Shown here: one piece after another, positions 38,017 to 48,699 of the stretch | How positions within the stretch are numbered: position 1 is the first letter of the stretch | Layout: every line of letters begins with the position of its first letter | From: an uncultured Alistipes sp. | GTDB taxonomy: Bacteria; Bacteroidota; Bacteroidia; Bacteroidales; Rikenellaceae | Assembly (NCBI GenBank): GCA_900544265.1 | Contig: UQUQ01000005.1 | Location: forward strand, 48,707-112,706 | Direction: 5' to 3' | Length of the DNA stretch: 64,000 nt | Notes under the pieces: model-generated | Database searches by the model: none | Seen by the model: only the letters and a program-made list of their open reading frames with translations | Told to the model about the DNA's origin: nothing | Position numbers and translations under genes: made by a program

Positions 38017-39192
38017 TTATTTGCACACCTTCACGCGGGCCGCGGCGGCCTTCACCCGCTCGCGCAGGGCGTCGAGGTCGCTGCCGTGCGGCTCGTAGCC
38101 CACGACGACACCCATGCGGCGGTTGACGCGCGCCGATGGTTTGCCGAAGATGCGGATGTCGGTGCGGGGATTCTCTGCGAGGGCAGCGTCGATCCCCTCG
38201 TAGCGCGGCGCCTGCTCCGTGGCCACGGGCGAGAGGATCACGGCGCTGGCACCCTGCCGCTCGAAGGTGATCGCCGGGATGAGAAGCCCCAGCACGGCCC
38301 GCAGGTGCAGCTCGAACTCATTGAGGTTCTGCGTCCCGGCCAGCGTCACCATGCCCGTATCGTGGGGGCGCGGCGAGAGCTCCGAGAAGTAGACGCCCTG
38401 CTCGTGACTCAGGAAGAACTCCACGCCCCACAGTCCGGCGCCCGTGAGGGCTTCGGTGACGGCCGCGGCCATGCGCTGCGCCTCGGCCAGATGCTCGGGT
38501 GCGATGGCGGGCGACTGGAAGCTCTCACGGTAGTCGCCGCCCTGCTGCACGTGGCCGATCGGCGGACAGAAGAGCGTCGGGCCGTGCTGCTGCGTCACGG
38601 TCAGGAGCGTGATCTCGCTGTCGAAGCGGATGAACTCCTCGACAATGAGCTCGCGGATGTCGCCGCGCGACCCTTCGCAGCCGTATTTCCACGCCTGCTC
38701 CAGCCCCTCGGGCCCCTTGACCACCGACTGGCCCTTGCCCGAGGAGGACATCAGCGGCTTGACGACGCACGGATAGCCGATCTCGGCAGCCGCGGCCTTC
38801 AGTTCATCGAGACTTTTGGCGTAGAAGTAGCGGGCCGTCTTCAGCCCCAGCTCCTTGGCCGCGAGGTCGCGGATCGCCTTGCGGTTCATCGTGAAGTTCA
38901 CGGCCCGGGCGCTCGGCACGACCTGCACGCCCCGACGCTCGAAGTCGTAGAGCCGTTCGGTGCGGATCGCCTCGATCTCGGGGACGATGATGTCGGGGCG
39001 GTGGCGCTCCACGACGGCCGCCAGCGCATCGCCGTCGAGCATGTCGAAGACCTCCGAGGCGTCGGCTACCTGCATGGCCGGGGCACCGGCGTAACGGTCG
39101 CAGGCCACGACGGTCTGACCGAGCCGCTGCGCGGCAATCACGAATTCCTTGCCCAGCTCTCCCGAGCCGAGCAGCAGTATTTTCTTTGTCAT
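38017..39192 (-). CDS. purT: Formate-dependent GAR transformylase
   Basis: 391 residues from ATG at 39192 ([25 protein letters not shown]). The ATP-grasp fold is clear: [35 protein letters not shown], and [25 protein letters not shown]. It formylates GAR with formate and ATP, step 3 of purine synthesis, avoiding 10-formyl-THF. Only the frame downstream of 39192 is coding; an open frame continues toward the tmRNA but has no support. Confidence 0.96.
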   Translation of the reverse strand: MTKKILLLGSGELGKEFVIAAQRLGQTVVACDRYAGAPAMQVADASEVFDMLDGDALAAVVERHRPDIIVPEIEAIRTERLYDFERRGVQVVPSARAVNFTMNRKAIRDLAAKELGLKTARYFYAKSLDELKAAAAEIGYPCVVKPLMSSSGKGQSVVKGPEGLEQAWKYGCEGSRGDIRELIVEEFIRFDSEITLLTVTQQHGPTLFCPPIGHVQQGGDYRESFQSPAIAPEHLAEAQRMAAAVTEALTGAGLWGVEFFLSHEQGVYFSELSPRPHDTGMVTLAGTQNLNEFELHLRAVLGLLIPAITFERQGASAVILSPVATEQAPRYEGIDAALAENPRTDIRIFGKPSARVNRRMGVVVGYEPHGSDLDALRERVKAAAARVKVCK

Positions 39193-39395
39193 AAACGTAT
39201 AAGGGTTTCTCTCGGAAGACAAATGTAAGACTTTCGGCGGGATTTGCCGCCTTTTTTCCCGAAAAAGCGCGCGCGAAGGCAGCATTGAATCCAAACTTTC
39301 GCATCGACCGACGCGAACCGTACACAAGAGGTGGTGGCTGACGGCAAAAAGAAGCCGGCACCGTTCCATGATCGGAGCAGTGCCGGCACAGGTTG

Positions 39396-39795
39396 TGGAG
39401 GTGGCGGGAGTCGAACCCGCGTCCAAACAGGGAACCCGAAAGCTTTCTACACGCTTATCCGTCGTTTGATCCTCCTCCCCGTGCCTGGCAGACGGCAACC
39501 GAACACGGGGCCCAGTCCCTTGAATTTCGCACGCGGTCCGGGACACCCCGCGCACTATCTCCAAAGAGTTGATACCCCGTATGGAAAGACGTTAAGGAGC
39601 GGAACATCTCTCCGGGATACTCGTCGCCAGGCCTCCTGGGGTCCGGCGATTAAGCCAATTTTCCTTGAAAATTAGGCAGCGAGTGCGTAGCTGTTATTGC
39701 CATTTGTAGTTCGAGCGTCGGGATTTACGAGCCGCCACACAGCGCTCGGCGTGCTTACAATCAAACTCTGCCTGCTGTCAAAACCGGGCACCCCC
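39396..39795 (-). ncRNA. ssrA: Transfer-messenger RNA (tmRNA)
   Basis: On the minus strand the acceptor stem GGGGGTG pairs with CACCTCC, followed by discriminator A at 39396; CCA is not encoded. A T arm GCGGG-TTCGACT-CCCGC ends the molecule. The tag frame reads GNNSYALAA then TAA, with the resume codon GGC taken by analogy to GENNYALAA of Bacteroides. Length is 400 nt, usual for Bacteroidetes. With SmpB it rescues stalled ribosomes and tags the product for proteolysis. Confidence 0.95.
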
Positions 39796-39830
39796 GTGTC
39801 TTTCGGCGCAAAGCCTGTCGAAACCTTTGG

Positions 39831-39838
39831 CAAAGATA
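39831..39838 (-). promoter_or_regulatory. -7 element of ssrA
   Basis: TATCTTTG on the minus strand, 36 bases before the mature 5' end. No clear TTG upstream at the right spacing. Confidence 0.6.
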
Positions 39839-39910
39839 GCGCTTTTTTGCGAAAATCCATGCACCGGGCCGCGAAATATAGTGCGGCACGCCTCCGCCGC
39901 CGGCAGAAGA

Positions 39911-39940
39911 TTGCAAATCCGGATATTTTGCGTATCTTTG
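39911..39940 (+). promoter_or_regulatory. Promoter of the ftsE-like gene
   Basis: TTG at 39911-39913 and TATCTTTG at 39933-39940, 19 bp apart, 25 bases before the ATG. Confidence 0.8.
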
Positions 39941-39965
39941 TTTTCCGAAAAAACGTGCGACGACT

Positions 39966-40703
39966 ATGGATGAAAAATACGTGGTGAGCCTTAGCAACGT
40001 GGCCATATACCATGCCGACAGCGTATTCGGGCGCGGCTCGGAGGAGAAGCTCATGCGGCAGGGCGAGATGGTCCTCTCGGAGGTCAATCTCAACGTGGCG
40101 CCGGGCGAGTTCGTCTACCTGATCGGGCGTGTGGGCAGCGGCAAGAGCTCGCTGCTCAAGACGCTCTACGCCGAAGTGCCCCTGCTCACGGGCGAGGGCC
40201 GCATCGCCGGGTTCGACCTGCGCCGTCTCAAGCGCAGGCAGATCCCCTACCTGCGCCGCCGCATCGGCATCGTCTTCCAGGACTACCAGCTGCTCACCGA
40301 CCGCAACGTCTTCATGAACCTCTACTACGTGCTGAAGGCCACCGGCTGGAAGAGCGAGTCGCAGATCCGCGAGCGGATCGACAAGGTGCTCGGCGTCGTG
40401 CAGCTCGGCTCGAAGAGCTACAAGATGCCCTTCGAGCTCTCGGGCGGCGAGCAGCAGCGCCTGGTCATCGCACGCGCCCTGCTCAACGATCCGCGGGTGC
40501 TGCTGGCTGACGAACCGACGGGCAACCTCGACCCCCTGACGGCCGACGGCATCATGCAGCTCTTCCAGCAGATCGCCGCACAGGGGTGCGCCGTGGTGAT
40601 GTCCACGCACAACACCTCCCTGATCGAGAACTACCCCGCGCGCGCCATCCTCTTCGCGCAGGGTCACATCCGTGAAATAGACCTCAAGGCCGAACTCTCG
40701 TAG
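39966..40703 (+). CDS. ftsE: Cell division ATP-binding protein FtsE-like
   Basis: 245 residues. Walker [12 protein letters not shown]-loop [12 protein letters not shown], signature [14 protein letters not shown] and Walker [13 protein letters not shown] are all intact. [15 protein letters not shown] is typical of FtsE. FtsE pairs with the membrane protein FtsX to activate murein hydrolases at the septum; no ftsX follows here, which is usual in Bacteroidetes where the genes are separate. A 20-residue N-terminal insertion ([18 protein letters not shown]) is unlike classical FtsE. Confidence 0.85.
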   Translation: MDEKYVVSLSNVAIYHADSVFGRGSEEKLMRQGEMVLSEVNLNVAPGEFVYLIGRVGSGKSSLLKTLYAEVPLLTGEGRIAGFDLRRLKRRQIPYLRRRIGIVFQDYQLLTDRNVFMNLYYVLKATGWKSESQIRERIDKVLGVVQLGSKSYKMPFELSGGEQQRLVIARALLNDPRVLLADEPTGNLDPLTADGIMQLFQQIAAQGCAVVMSTHNTSLIENYPARAILFAQGHIREIDLKAELS

Positions 40704-42767
<2,064 letters not shown>

Positions 42768-42776
42768 GAAAACGCG

Positions 42777-42806
42777 AAAGGATCACCCCGAAAAGGTGAT
42801 CCTTTT
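42777..42806 (+). terminator. Intrinsic terminator after gyrB
   Basis: AAAGGATCACC/GGTGATCCTTT stem, then TTTTC. Confidence 0.85.
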
Positions 42807-42838
42807 CTTCAGATAACCAACTATTAATCCGTGAACCT

Positions 42839-43465
42839 ATGAAAGTTACCGTCATCGGAGTTGCCGGCGGAACCGGCTCGGGAAAATCGACGCTCGTCAA
42901 GCGTCTCCAGGAGGCGTTCGAGGGCGACGACGTCGTCACGCTGTGCCACGACTACTACTACAAGGCACACCCCGAACTGACCTACGAGGAGCGCACGAAA
43001 CTCAACTACGACCACCCGCAGGCCTTCGACACGCAGATGCTCGTGGACCACATCAAGGCGCTGAAGAACAACGTGCCGATCGAGCACCCGGTCTACTCGT
43101 TCGTCGAGCACAACCGCCTGCCCGAGACGGTGAGCGTCAAGCCCTCGAAGGTCATCATCGTCGACGGCATCCTGATCTTCGAGAACAAGGAGCTGCGCGA
43201 CCTGATGGACATCAAGGTCTACGTCGACACGGATGCCGACATCCGGCTGGCGCGGCGCATCCTGCGCGACGTCTGCGAGCGCGGCCGCACGATGCAGTCG
43301 GTCATCACGCAGTACACCACGACGGTGAAACCCATGCACGAGGAGTTTGTCGAACCCTCGAAGAAGTATGCCGACGTCATCATCCCCGAGGGCGGTTTCA
43401 ACTCGGTCGCCGTAGCGATGCTGATCCAGAGCATCCAGTCACTCATCGAGGAGAGCCGGAAATAA
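42839..43465 (+). CDS. udk: Uridine kinase
   Basis: 208 residues. P-loop GGTGSGKST, HDYYYKAHPELTYEERTKLNYDHP-type substrate region (only the first part is quoted as HDYYYKAHPEL), and DVCERGRTMQSVI identify uridine kinase. It phosphorylates uridine or cytidine in salvage, complementing the nucleoside phosphorylase at 8 kb. Starts 33 bases after the gyrB terminator. Confidence 0.95.
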   Translation: MKVTVIGVAGGTGSGKSTLVKRLQEAFEGDDVVTLCHDYYYKAHPELTYEERTKLNYDHPQAFDTQMLVDHIKALKNNVPIEHPVYSFVEHNRLPETVSVKPSKVIIVDGILIFENKELRDLMDIKVYVDTDADIRLARRILRDVCERGRTMQSVITQYTTTVKPMHEEFVEPSKKYADVIIPEGGFNSVAVAMLIQSIQSLIEESRK

Positions 43466-43599
43466 CCGGCAATCCGTGCGCGGCAGGCAGGCCTGTCAGC
43501 CGGGCCGCTGACAGGCGGCACAGAATCGGACGCCGGTCGGGCAGCAGACAGGACTGACAGCGGACAGGCGGCGCAGGACCGGACAGCGGACACAAGTGG

Positions 43600-43635
43600 A
43601 AAAGGAGGTACGAATATGGTTTCGTGCCTCCTTTT
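43600..43635 (+). terminator. Intrinsic terminator downstream of udk
   Basis: AAAAGGAGGTACGAA pairs with TTCGTGCCTCCTTTT (one G-U), then T and CATG. It ends the udk transcript 135 bases after the stop codon. Between the stop and this stem lie short direct repeats of GACAGGCGGC and GGACAGCGGAC; nothing coding is seen from 43466 to 43702. Confidence 0.85.
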
Positions 43636-43702
43636 TCATGCGCGTTCAGGCGGCAACGGCGCAGATCGGACGCGCCGGGCCGGTCCGGAACCCGGCCCGA
43701 AT

Positions 43703-43732
43703 TTGCAGAATCCGCGGATTCGTGTATCTTTG
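43703..43732 (+). promoter_or_regulatory. Promoter of the IdeS-like protease gene
   Basis: TTG at 43703-43705 and TATCTTTG at 43725-43732, exactly 19 bp apart, 83 bases before the ATG. Confidence 0.78.
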
Positions 43733-43815
43733 CCGCCGGATTCTTCGGCGGCAATGCCGCCAGAGGCCGAATCGCTGAGAGGCCCGGCGCGAGGCTCCGA
43801 CACAAACGAGAGACG

Positions 43816-45630
43816 ATGAGAAAGCTATTGTGTGCCGTATGTTGGTGCATTCCCGTCCTGCTGACGACAGCCTGCCGGACCGGGATGTCGGAGGAGCGCT
43901 TCGACGGAGCGGAGGACTACATCAGCCTGCACTTCGCCCGGGTCGAAACCCGGGCCGAGGTGGACGATTCGGGCGCCGGGAGTTTCACGGAGGGGGACCG
44001 GATCGGACTGTTCATCGACAACGGAGAGACGGTAAGCTACCGCGAACTGACCCGCACCTCGGGCGAGTGGCTCCCGCGGCTGAAGCGCAGCGAATTCGGG
44101 ACGGGCGATCTGACCCTCGCGGCGCACTACCCCGCTCTGGACAATGCGGCGGAGAATCCCCGCGCCCGGGAGCTTGCGCTGTCCGAAGAGCAGACCGACG
44201 AAAATGCGGCCGGGAGCGATCTGCTCTTCGCCCGCACGACCCTCGCGGCGGGCAGCTACCGCACGACGCTGACCTTCCGGCTCGCGCTGCACCGCCTGCG
44301 CGTTCGGCTCGACGTCGACTCCGGCGAAGCGGCGCTCCGCATCCGGAGCCTGCTGCGGGGCCGCATCGACCTGCTGACGGGTGAGGCTGCGGCAACCGGC
44401 GACGGTTTTTCGTGGATCACGCCCCGCCGCATGGCGGACGGGAGCTTCACGGCGCTGATCTGGCCGCAGCCGACCGCTCCCTACCGCGACGGGGAGGAGG
44501 CGTGGCTGGAGATCACCGCCGACGGACGGACAATCCGCTACGAGGCCCCCGCCACACTCGACGGCAAGACCTTCGAGACCTTTGAACCCGGGAAGCAGAC
44601 CACCCTCCGGCTCAACCTCCGCGCCGAAGAGCCCGCTCCGGAGCTTGTGGGGACAATCCGCTGGGTCTACGGCGTGCATGCGCCCGACTTCCCGGGCAAG
44701 GAGAACATCCCCAGCTATCCGATCTTCGTGAACGAGTTCCCGGCCGGTGCCTGGTTCCGCTACGACATGACCTACGAGGAGGCGCAATACCTGACCTGGG
44801 CCGAAGGGTGCGGCTGGTACGACTGCAACAAGTCGATGAACTACGACGAGAACGACGGCAACCTCTGCTGGGCGGCTTCGGCCTCGAACATGCTGATCTG
44901 GTGGATGATCCAGAACCGGGACTACATCGAGGCCTACGACCGCGAATACGGGTCGAGCGTCACGTCGACGGTCGACGGAAGCGTCTACGAACGTCCGGCT
45001 CCCGACTTCAAGCCCCTCTACTCGGGCGGGACCGTGAACCGGGCCCCCGTCTTCGAGTTCTTCAAACACTCGTTCTATGACATCGGCAGCTGGGAATCGG
45101 CCGGCGTAAACTGGTTTATCACGGGCAACGACGACCTGCTGTCCTACCCGACGATCCGGGGCTTCCATGGCTTCTTCAGCGAGGTCTTCTCCGAATCGGA
45201 CATCATAGCGACCGACTCGCCGTCGAACCCCGATTCGCGGCAGTTCAACGACTTCATCATCGACGCCCTGCTGAACCGGAAAGCGATCGGGTTCTCGATA
45301 TTCGATATCAACGGAACCGGCACGGGCATGCACGCCATGACCATCTGGGGTGCAGAATTCGACGACGAGGGCCGTGTCTCGCACATCTATTACTGCGACA
45401 ACAACTCCTCCGAACAGGATGCCAACGGTGCGGTCATCTGCCGCAAGAAGATCGTCTATGCCTATGACAACTCCATCCCCGAGCTCGGTACACGCGAGTG
45501 CACCTACCTGCAGGGACTCGACAACGAAGAGGGCATCGAGAAGAAAAAGAACAAGGTGACGCGGCTCTGCTCGGTCGATCTGCGTCGCGACATCTGGGCG
45601 AAGCATTTTCCCGATGTCGTGGCGGAGTGA
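43816..45630 (+). CDS. Lipoprotein with fimbrillin-like and IdeS/Mac-like protease domains
   Basis: 604 residues. Signal peptide with lipobox TTAC, Cys20. Residues about 35-290 resemble a fimbrillin/Mfa-like beta domain (SFTEGDRIGLFIDNGE, LTFRLALHRLRVRLDVD). Residues about 300-560 resemble the IdeS/Mac (C66) cysteine protease: GWYDCNKS, then Cys351 in NLCWAASASNMLIWWM, His506 in GMHAMTIWGAEFD and Asp528 in YYCDNNSS. In IdeS the triad is Cys94, His262 and Asp284; the His-Asp distance of 22 is identical here. IdeS of streptococci cleaves IgG; whether this protein does is unknown. Surface exposure is inferred from the lipoprotein signal. The next gene, 38 bases on, encodes a related fimbrillin-like lipoprotein. 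Confidence 0.8.
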   Translation: MRKLLCAVCWCIPVLLTTACRTGMSEERFDGAEDYISLHFARVETRAEVDDSGAGSFTEGDRIGLFIDNGETVSYRELTRTSGEWLPRLKRSEFGTGDLTLAAHYPALDNAAENPRARELALSEEQTDENAAGSDLLFARTTLAAGSYRTTLTFRLALHRLRVRLDVDSGEAALRIRSLLRGRIDLLTGEAAATGDGFSWITPRRMADGSFTALIWPQPTAPYRDGEEAWLEITADGRTIRYEAPATLDGKTFETFEPGKQTTLRLNLRAEEPAPELVGTIRWVYGVHAPDFPGKENIPSYPIFVNEFPAGAWFRYDMTYEEAQYLTWAEGCGWYDCNKSMNYDENDGNLCWAASASNMLIWWMIQNRDYIEAYDREYGSSVTSTVDGSVYERPAPDFKPLYSGGTVNRAPVFEFFKHSFYDIGSWESAGVNWFITGNDDLLSYPTIRGFHGFFSEVFSESDIIATDSPSNPDSRQFNDFIIDALLNRKAIGFSIFDINGTGTGMHAMTIWGAEFDDEGRVSHIYYCDNNSSEQDANGAVICRKKIVYAYDNSIPELGTRECTYLQGLDNEEGIEKKKNKVTRLCSVDLRRDIWAKHFPDVVAE

Positions 45631-45668
45631 GCTGCAAACCACATGCGAAACAAGTAAATCCGAACAAT

Positions 45669-46508
45669 ATGAACAGACTGATTTGCACCACAGTGCTCCT
45701 GGCCACCGTCGCTTTGACGGGATGCAAGCGGGAGGAGCACCCCGCACGGCAGCGCATCGCGATCGCCACGACGATCGAACCCCTGACCCGCGCCCCGCAG
45801 CTCGATGATGAGGGAAGCGGCCGTTTCGCCGACACGGACCGCCTGACGCTGCTCGTAAGCGACGACGCGGCACGGCAGTCGGCACAGTTTGGCTACACGC
45901 CGCAAACGACGCTCTACTGGAGCGAGCTGGGCTTTGCGGCTCCGGGCACGACGCTTACCTTTGCCGCCTGCTACCCCGAGCAGGAGTTTGCCGGCGGACG
46001 CTTCGACTTCGATCTGGAGCAGGCCGCCGAAAAGGACCTGCTGCTGGCCCGGACCGCCGGCGTGAGTGCCGGGACGGAGCGGACGATCGACCTGTCGTTC
46101 CGCCACGCCATGCACCGCCTCGTCGTGATCTACCAGACGAGCGACCCCGATGTGGCACTCGACGCCATCGAGACGCGCTGCACGGCGCAGTCCACCTGCA
46201 CGGTCGATCTGGCGGCCGGGACGCTGACGCCCGCCGGTACGCGACAGGCTACCTTCACCGAATCGGGCCGGGAGGTCCGCTTCCTGCTCGTGCCGCAGCC
46301 GACCGACGGCGTATCGCTCGAGCTGCACGTCGGAGCGGACATCCGGCGGATTTCGCTCGGCGAGCTGGCCGAAGGCATCGACCGCATAGAGGGCGGACGG
46401 CAGCTGCACGTCACCCTCACGGTTCGGAACGGCCGGATCGAGTTCGGCGACGCCGTCATCGAGGGGTGGGAGGATCAGGGCTCGATCGAGGACGAGATCA
46501 TCCTCTGA
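45669..46508 (+). CDS. Fimbrillin-like lipoprotein
   Basis: 279 residues. Signal peptide ending ALTGC (Cys19). The pattern DDEGSGRFADTDRLTLLVSD, then LLLARTAGVS, then SFRHAMHRLVVIYQT matches the fimbrillin (Mfa-like) family and the N-terminal domain of the preceding protease. It ends in an acidic tail (EGWEDQGSIEDEIIL). It may be a cell-surface pilin-like or adhesion protein, or a partner of the protease. Cotranscription with the protease is likely; a strong terminator follows. Confidence 0.75.
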   Translation: MNRLICTTVLLATVALTGCKREEHPARQRIAIATTIEPLTRAPQLDDEGSGRFADTDRLTLLVSDDAARQSAQFGYTPQTTLYWSELGFAAPGTTLTFAACYPEQEFAGGRFDFDLEQAAEKDLLLARTAGVSAGTERTIDLSFRHAMHRLVVIYQTSDPDVALDAIETRCTAQSTCTVDLAAGTLTPAGTRQATFTESGREVRFLLVPQPTDGVSLELHVGADIRRISLGELAEGIDRIEGGRQLHVTLTVRNGRIEFGDAVIEGWEDQGSIEDEIIL

Positions 46509-46522
46509 CGACGCCTCCGCAA

Positions 46523-46564
46523 CAAGACCAGGCGGCTGCGGGTATCCGCCGCCGCCTGGTCTTG
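46523..46564. terminator. Bidirectional terminator, fimbrillin-like and minus-strand operon
   Basis: Perfect 14-bp stem CAAGACCAGGCGGC/GCCGCCTGGTCTTG between convergent transcripts. Confidence 0.8.
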
Positions 46565-46623
46565 CATTGGTCGGAGACCGGCTTTCAGGGTAAGGTGGCG
46601 CCGGCCATCCGCGGATCCGGTCT

Positions 46624-47361
46624 TCAGAGACCGAAGAGATTCATCTTCCACGGGCGCCACCGGTCGAGCCGCAGCTCCCGCACGGGCATCCGGTTCCAAT
46701 AAAACTGCTCCCAGAGGGATGGCTCGATGCGCAGCATTTCCGCATAGCTCTCGAAGGTTGTCGGGGCCAGGTGCTGCTCGATAAAGGCGACCTGCCAAAG
46801 CTGCATGTTATCACAGGTCTGAAGCACAAGGCCGACCGAGTAACATTCAAACGTGGCGGTGATGACTCCCATGACTGATACGTCGTCGAACTGGACCCGG
46901 TCACTGCGCAGCTTTGCGATAAGCCTCTCCCGCCGATCGCCGTCGGGTCGGAACAGGACGAACCGCCCCATGCGGGAGCGATCAAGCGACGGAACATACT
47001 CGCACCACGCCTTTTTGCAATCGTGGGATTCACCGCCACCGGCATGGATGTGCGCCGCACGGCGACCACCGTTGTATTCATAGCCGGCCATCAGGCAACC
47101 CGAGAAGTTGAAGCTCACCAGATCGGTCTTGCGTTGTGTCTCGTATTCGGCGATCACTCCATCCTGCCAGATTACCGCATCGAGCGGACAATTGTTCAAT
47201 ATGACGGGCAGCCCCCGCTGGGGGAATACCTGTTTGGCCGGTCCATTGCACGAATTGACTTTATCGCAGAACCAGCGGTCAAAGTACGCCGCATGCAGCG
47301 TCGGCTCGTTGATGCGCAGTTCTCCGCCAAGGAGCAGCGATCGAATAAACGATGACGACAT
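46624..47361 (-). CDS. Protein of unknown function with an SGC...H motif
   Basis: 245 residues, no signal peptide or membrane segment. I recognise no family. Residues 84-106 contain FNFSGCLMAGYEYNGG and then AAHIHAGG: a Cys89 in an SGC context with His104 and His106 downstream. CNF1, BLF1 and CheD deamidases share an (L)SGC Cys and a His roughly 12-17 residues later, so a deamidase-like fold is a possible reading but unproven. It is the last gene of a three-gene minus-strand operon with two DUF2589 genes (gaps 23 and 28 bases) that seems to be driven by the invertible promoter. It has many Cys (10 or more). Confidence 0.6.
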   Translation of the reverse strand: MSSSFIRSLLLGGELRINEPTLHAAYFDRWFCDKVNSCNGPAKQVFPQRGLPVILNNCPLDAVIWQDGVIAEYETQRKTDLVSFNFSGCLMAGYEYNGGRRAAHIHAGGGESHDCKKAWCEYVPSLDRSRMGRFVLFRPDGDRRERLIAKLRSDRVQFDDVSVMGVITATFECYSVGLVLQTCDNMQLWQVAFIEQHLAPTTFESYAEMLRIEPSLWEQFYWNRMPVRELRLDRWRPWKMNLFGL

Positions 47362-47384
47362 GATCCCTGCCTTTCGTCAACGGC

Positions 47385-47957
47385 CTATTCGCCCAGCTTG
47401 ACCGGCTCGACGCACGATGCCATGATGTCCATCAGCTTGCTCAACCCTTCGGTCGGCTGCTGCTGGCGCGCCGAGACGTGCACCTGGTATTTGGCCGTCT
47501 GGTTGGTCGAACGGGTGTTCTCGCGCGAGGAGGAGACCTTGCCGCTCACGCTGACCGATCCGCTGGCGAAACAACCGAACTTGAAACTTGAATTGACGTT
47601 CGTACTTGCCTCGCTGTCACTCTTCTGTGTCGATGATTCAGTCGACGTCACCTCCATCTGGAAGTCGATCTGCACGTCGTCGATCAGCAGCGACGGCAGC
47701 GGCACCAGCCCGAGGAACGGCGCATTGACCTGCACGGTCTGCGTCGAGGCCGAGCCCTCGACGGGCCGTTCGAGCTGGAAGCTCAACAGCCGCGGCGTCT
47801 GGTTCGCCGCGTCGCTGTAACCGATCTCGGTCATGAATTCAAAAGCCGACTGTGCGAGCCGTTTCTGCGAGTCGCAGGCCGCCGTCAGCGGGGCGGCGAT
47901 GAGTTCGGCGATGGGAATACCCGAAAATTTGCTTGCTACGTTGGTATCGTCTGCCAT
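47385..47957 (-). CDS. DUF2589 family protein, first type
   Basis: 190 residues. The start SGIPIAELIAAPLTAACDSQKRLA and SAFEFMTEIGY fit DUF2589, followed by a beta-rich middle (LLIDDVQIDFQMEVTSTESS), a Ser/Thr-rich stretch and the final QQQPTEGLSKLMDIMA segment. No signal peptide. Function is unknown. It is the middle gene of the putative phase-variable operon, 28 bases after the next DUF2589 gene. Confidence 0.82.
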   Translation of the reverse strand: MADDTNVASKFSGIPIAELIAAPLTAACDSQKRLAQSAFEFMTEIGYSDAANQTPRLLSFQLERPVEGSASTQTVQVNAPFLGLVPLPSLLIDDVQIDFQMEVTSTESSTQKSDSEASTNVNSSFKFGCFASGSVSVSGKVSSSRENTRSTNQTAKYQVHVSARQQQPTEGLSKLMDIMASCVEPVKLGE

Positions 47958-47985
47958 GATCGAAAAAATTTATTGGAGTGAAAAA

Positions 47986-48501
47986 CTATTGATTCTCCCC
48001 CACTCGCGTGAAGGGCATGATCGTCTTGTCGTATTCGTCGATCGTGCGCGACAACCCCTCGGGGATGGGCTTCGCCTCGAACTTGATGCGCACCTGCATG
48101 CGCGAGAGATCCTTCTGGCCGTCGAAGCTGATTTCGAGGCTCGACCGCTTCAGCCTATTGTCGAAGACCGCCTGCTGGTCCCCGGCCTGAAACCCCTTCT
48201 GGGGTTGCTTGCAGCGCAGGTCGGAGGAGTTGATCTGCACCGAAAACTCCATCTCGACCTCCTTGATGTTGACCGTCGAGGGGTTGACGATCGAGATCAG
48301 CGGCACATCCACCGCCGTTTGCGAGTCGATGTTCAGCCGCTTGGTCAGCGGGTCGCCCTCGGGCGAAAAATAACGGCCCAGCAGCTCGACGTTCCGCGTC
48401 TCGACCATCTCCATGGCGGCATTGACCGAATGCTGCAACCCGCGGATCAGATCCGACAGGGTCTGCGTCGTGTTCTTTTCTCTGTTCCAGAATCCTCCCA
48501 A
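47986..48501 (-). CDS. DUF2589 family protein, second type
   Basis: 171 residues from ATG at 48501. LSDLIRGLQHSVNAAMEM matches the DUF2589 N-terminal helix; VDVPLISIVNPSTVNIKEVEMEF and the final PIPEGLSRTIDEYDKTI match its strands and C-terminal helix. It is paralogous to, but well diverged from, its neighbour, which suggests a heteromeric partner. It is the first gene of the operon downstream of the invertible element. In the sequenced orientation no minus-strand TAnnTTTG is seen in its 5' region. Confidence 0.82.
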   Translation of the reverse strand: MGGFWNREKNTTQTLSDLIRGLQHSVNAAMEMVETRNVELLGRYFSPEGDPLTKRLNIDSQTAVDVPLISIVNPSTVNIKEVEMEFSVQINSSDLRCKQPQKGFQAGDQQAVFDNRLKRSSLEISFDGQKDLSRMQVRIKFEAKPIPEGLSRTIDEYDKTIMPFTRVGENQ

Positions 48502-48583
48502 TCTGCTTCTTCGTTGACGGTTTCACCTGCTCCCCGCCGGTGCGACGTCGTGCCCGGAGACACGTCGGAACCGCCGCGGAATT

Positions 48584-48599
48584 AAAGGTTCGTATAAAT
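48584..48599. repeat. Left inverted repeat of the invertible promoter
   Basis: AAAGGTTCGTATAAAT. It matches the reverse complement of 48700-48715 at 15 of 16 bases. Confidence 0.85.
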
Positions 48600-48699
48600 C
48601 CGCATCGGCGTCATTTTGCTCTTTTTGGCGCATCGGGGCTTGAAATTCAGCGAATAATTCCTATCTTAGCAAAGTAATCAACGGAGTTGGTTCTCCGGT
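48600..48699. promoter_or_regulatory. Invertible 100-bp promoter segment
   Basis: The segment between the inverted repeats holds TTG (48640-48642) and TATCTTAG (48662-48669), 19 bp apart, one mismatch to TAnnTTTG, reading rightward to the invertase gene. The opposite strand has no such pair, so inversion would swing the promoter toward the DUF2589 operon. Confidence 0.75.

Noticed and set aside
39672..40667. 331-codon minus-strand frame ending in NGNNSYALAA
   Set aside because: Only its tail is the tmRNA tag; the rest is antisense to the ftsE-like gene and crosses the tmRNA promoter.
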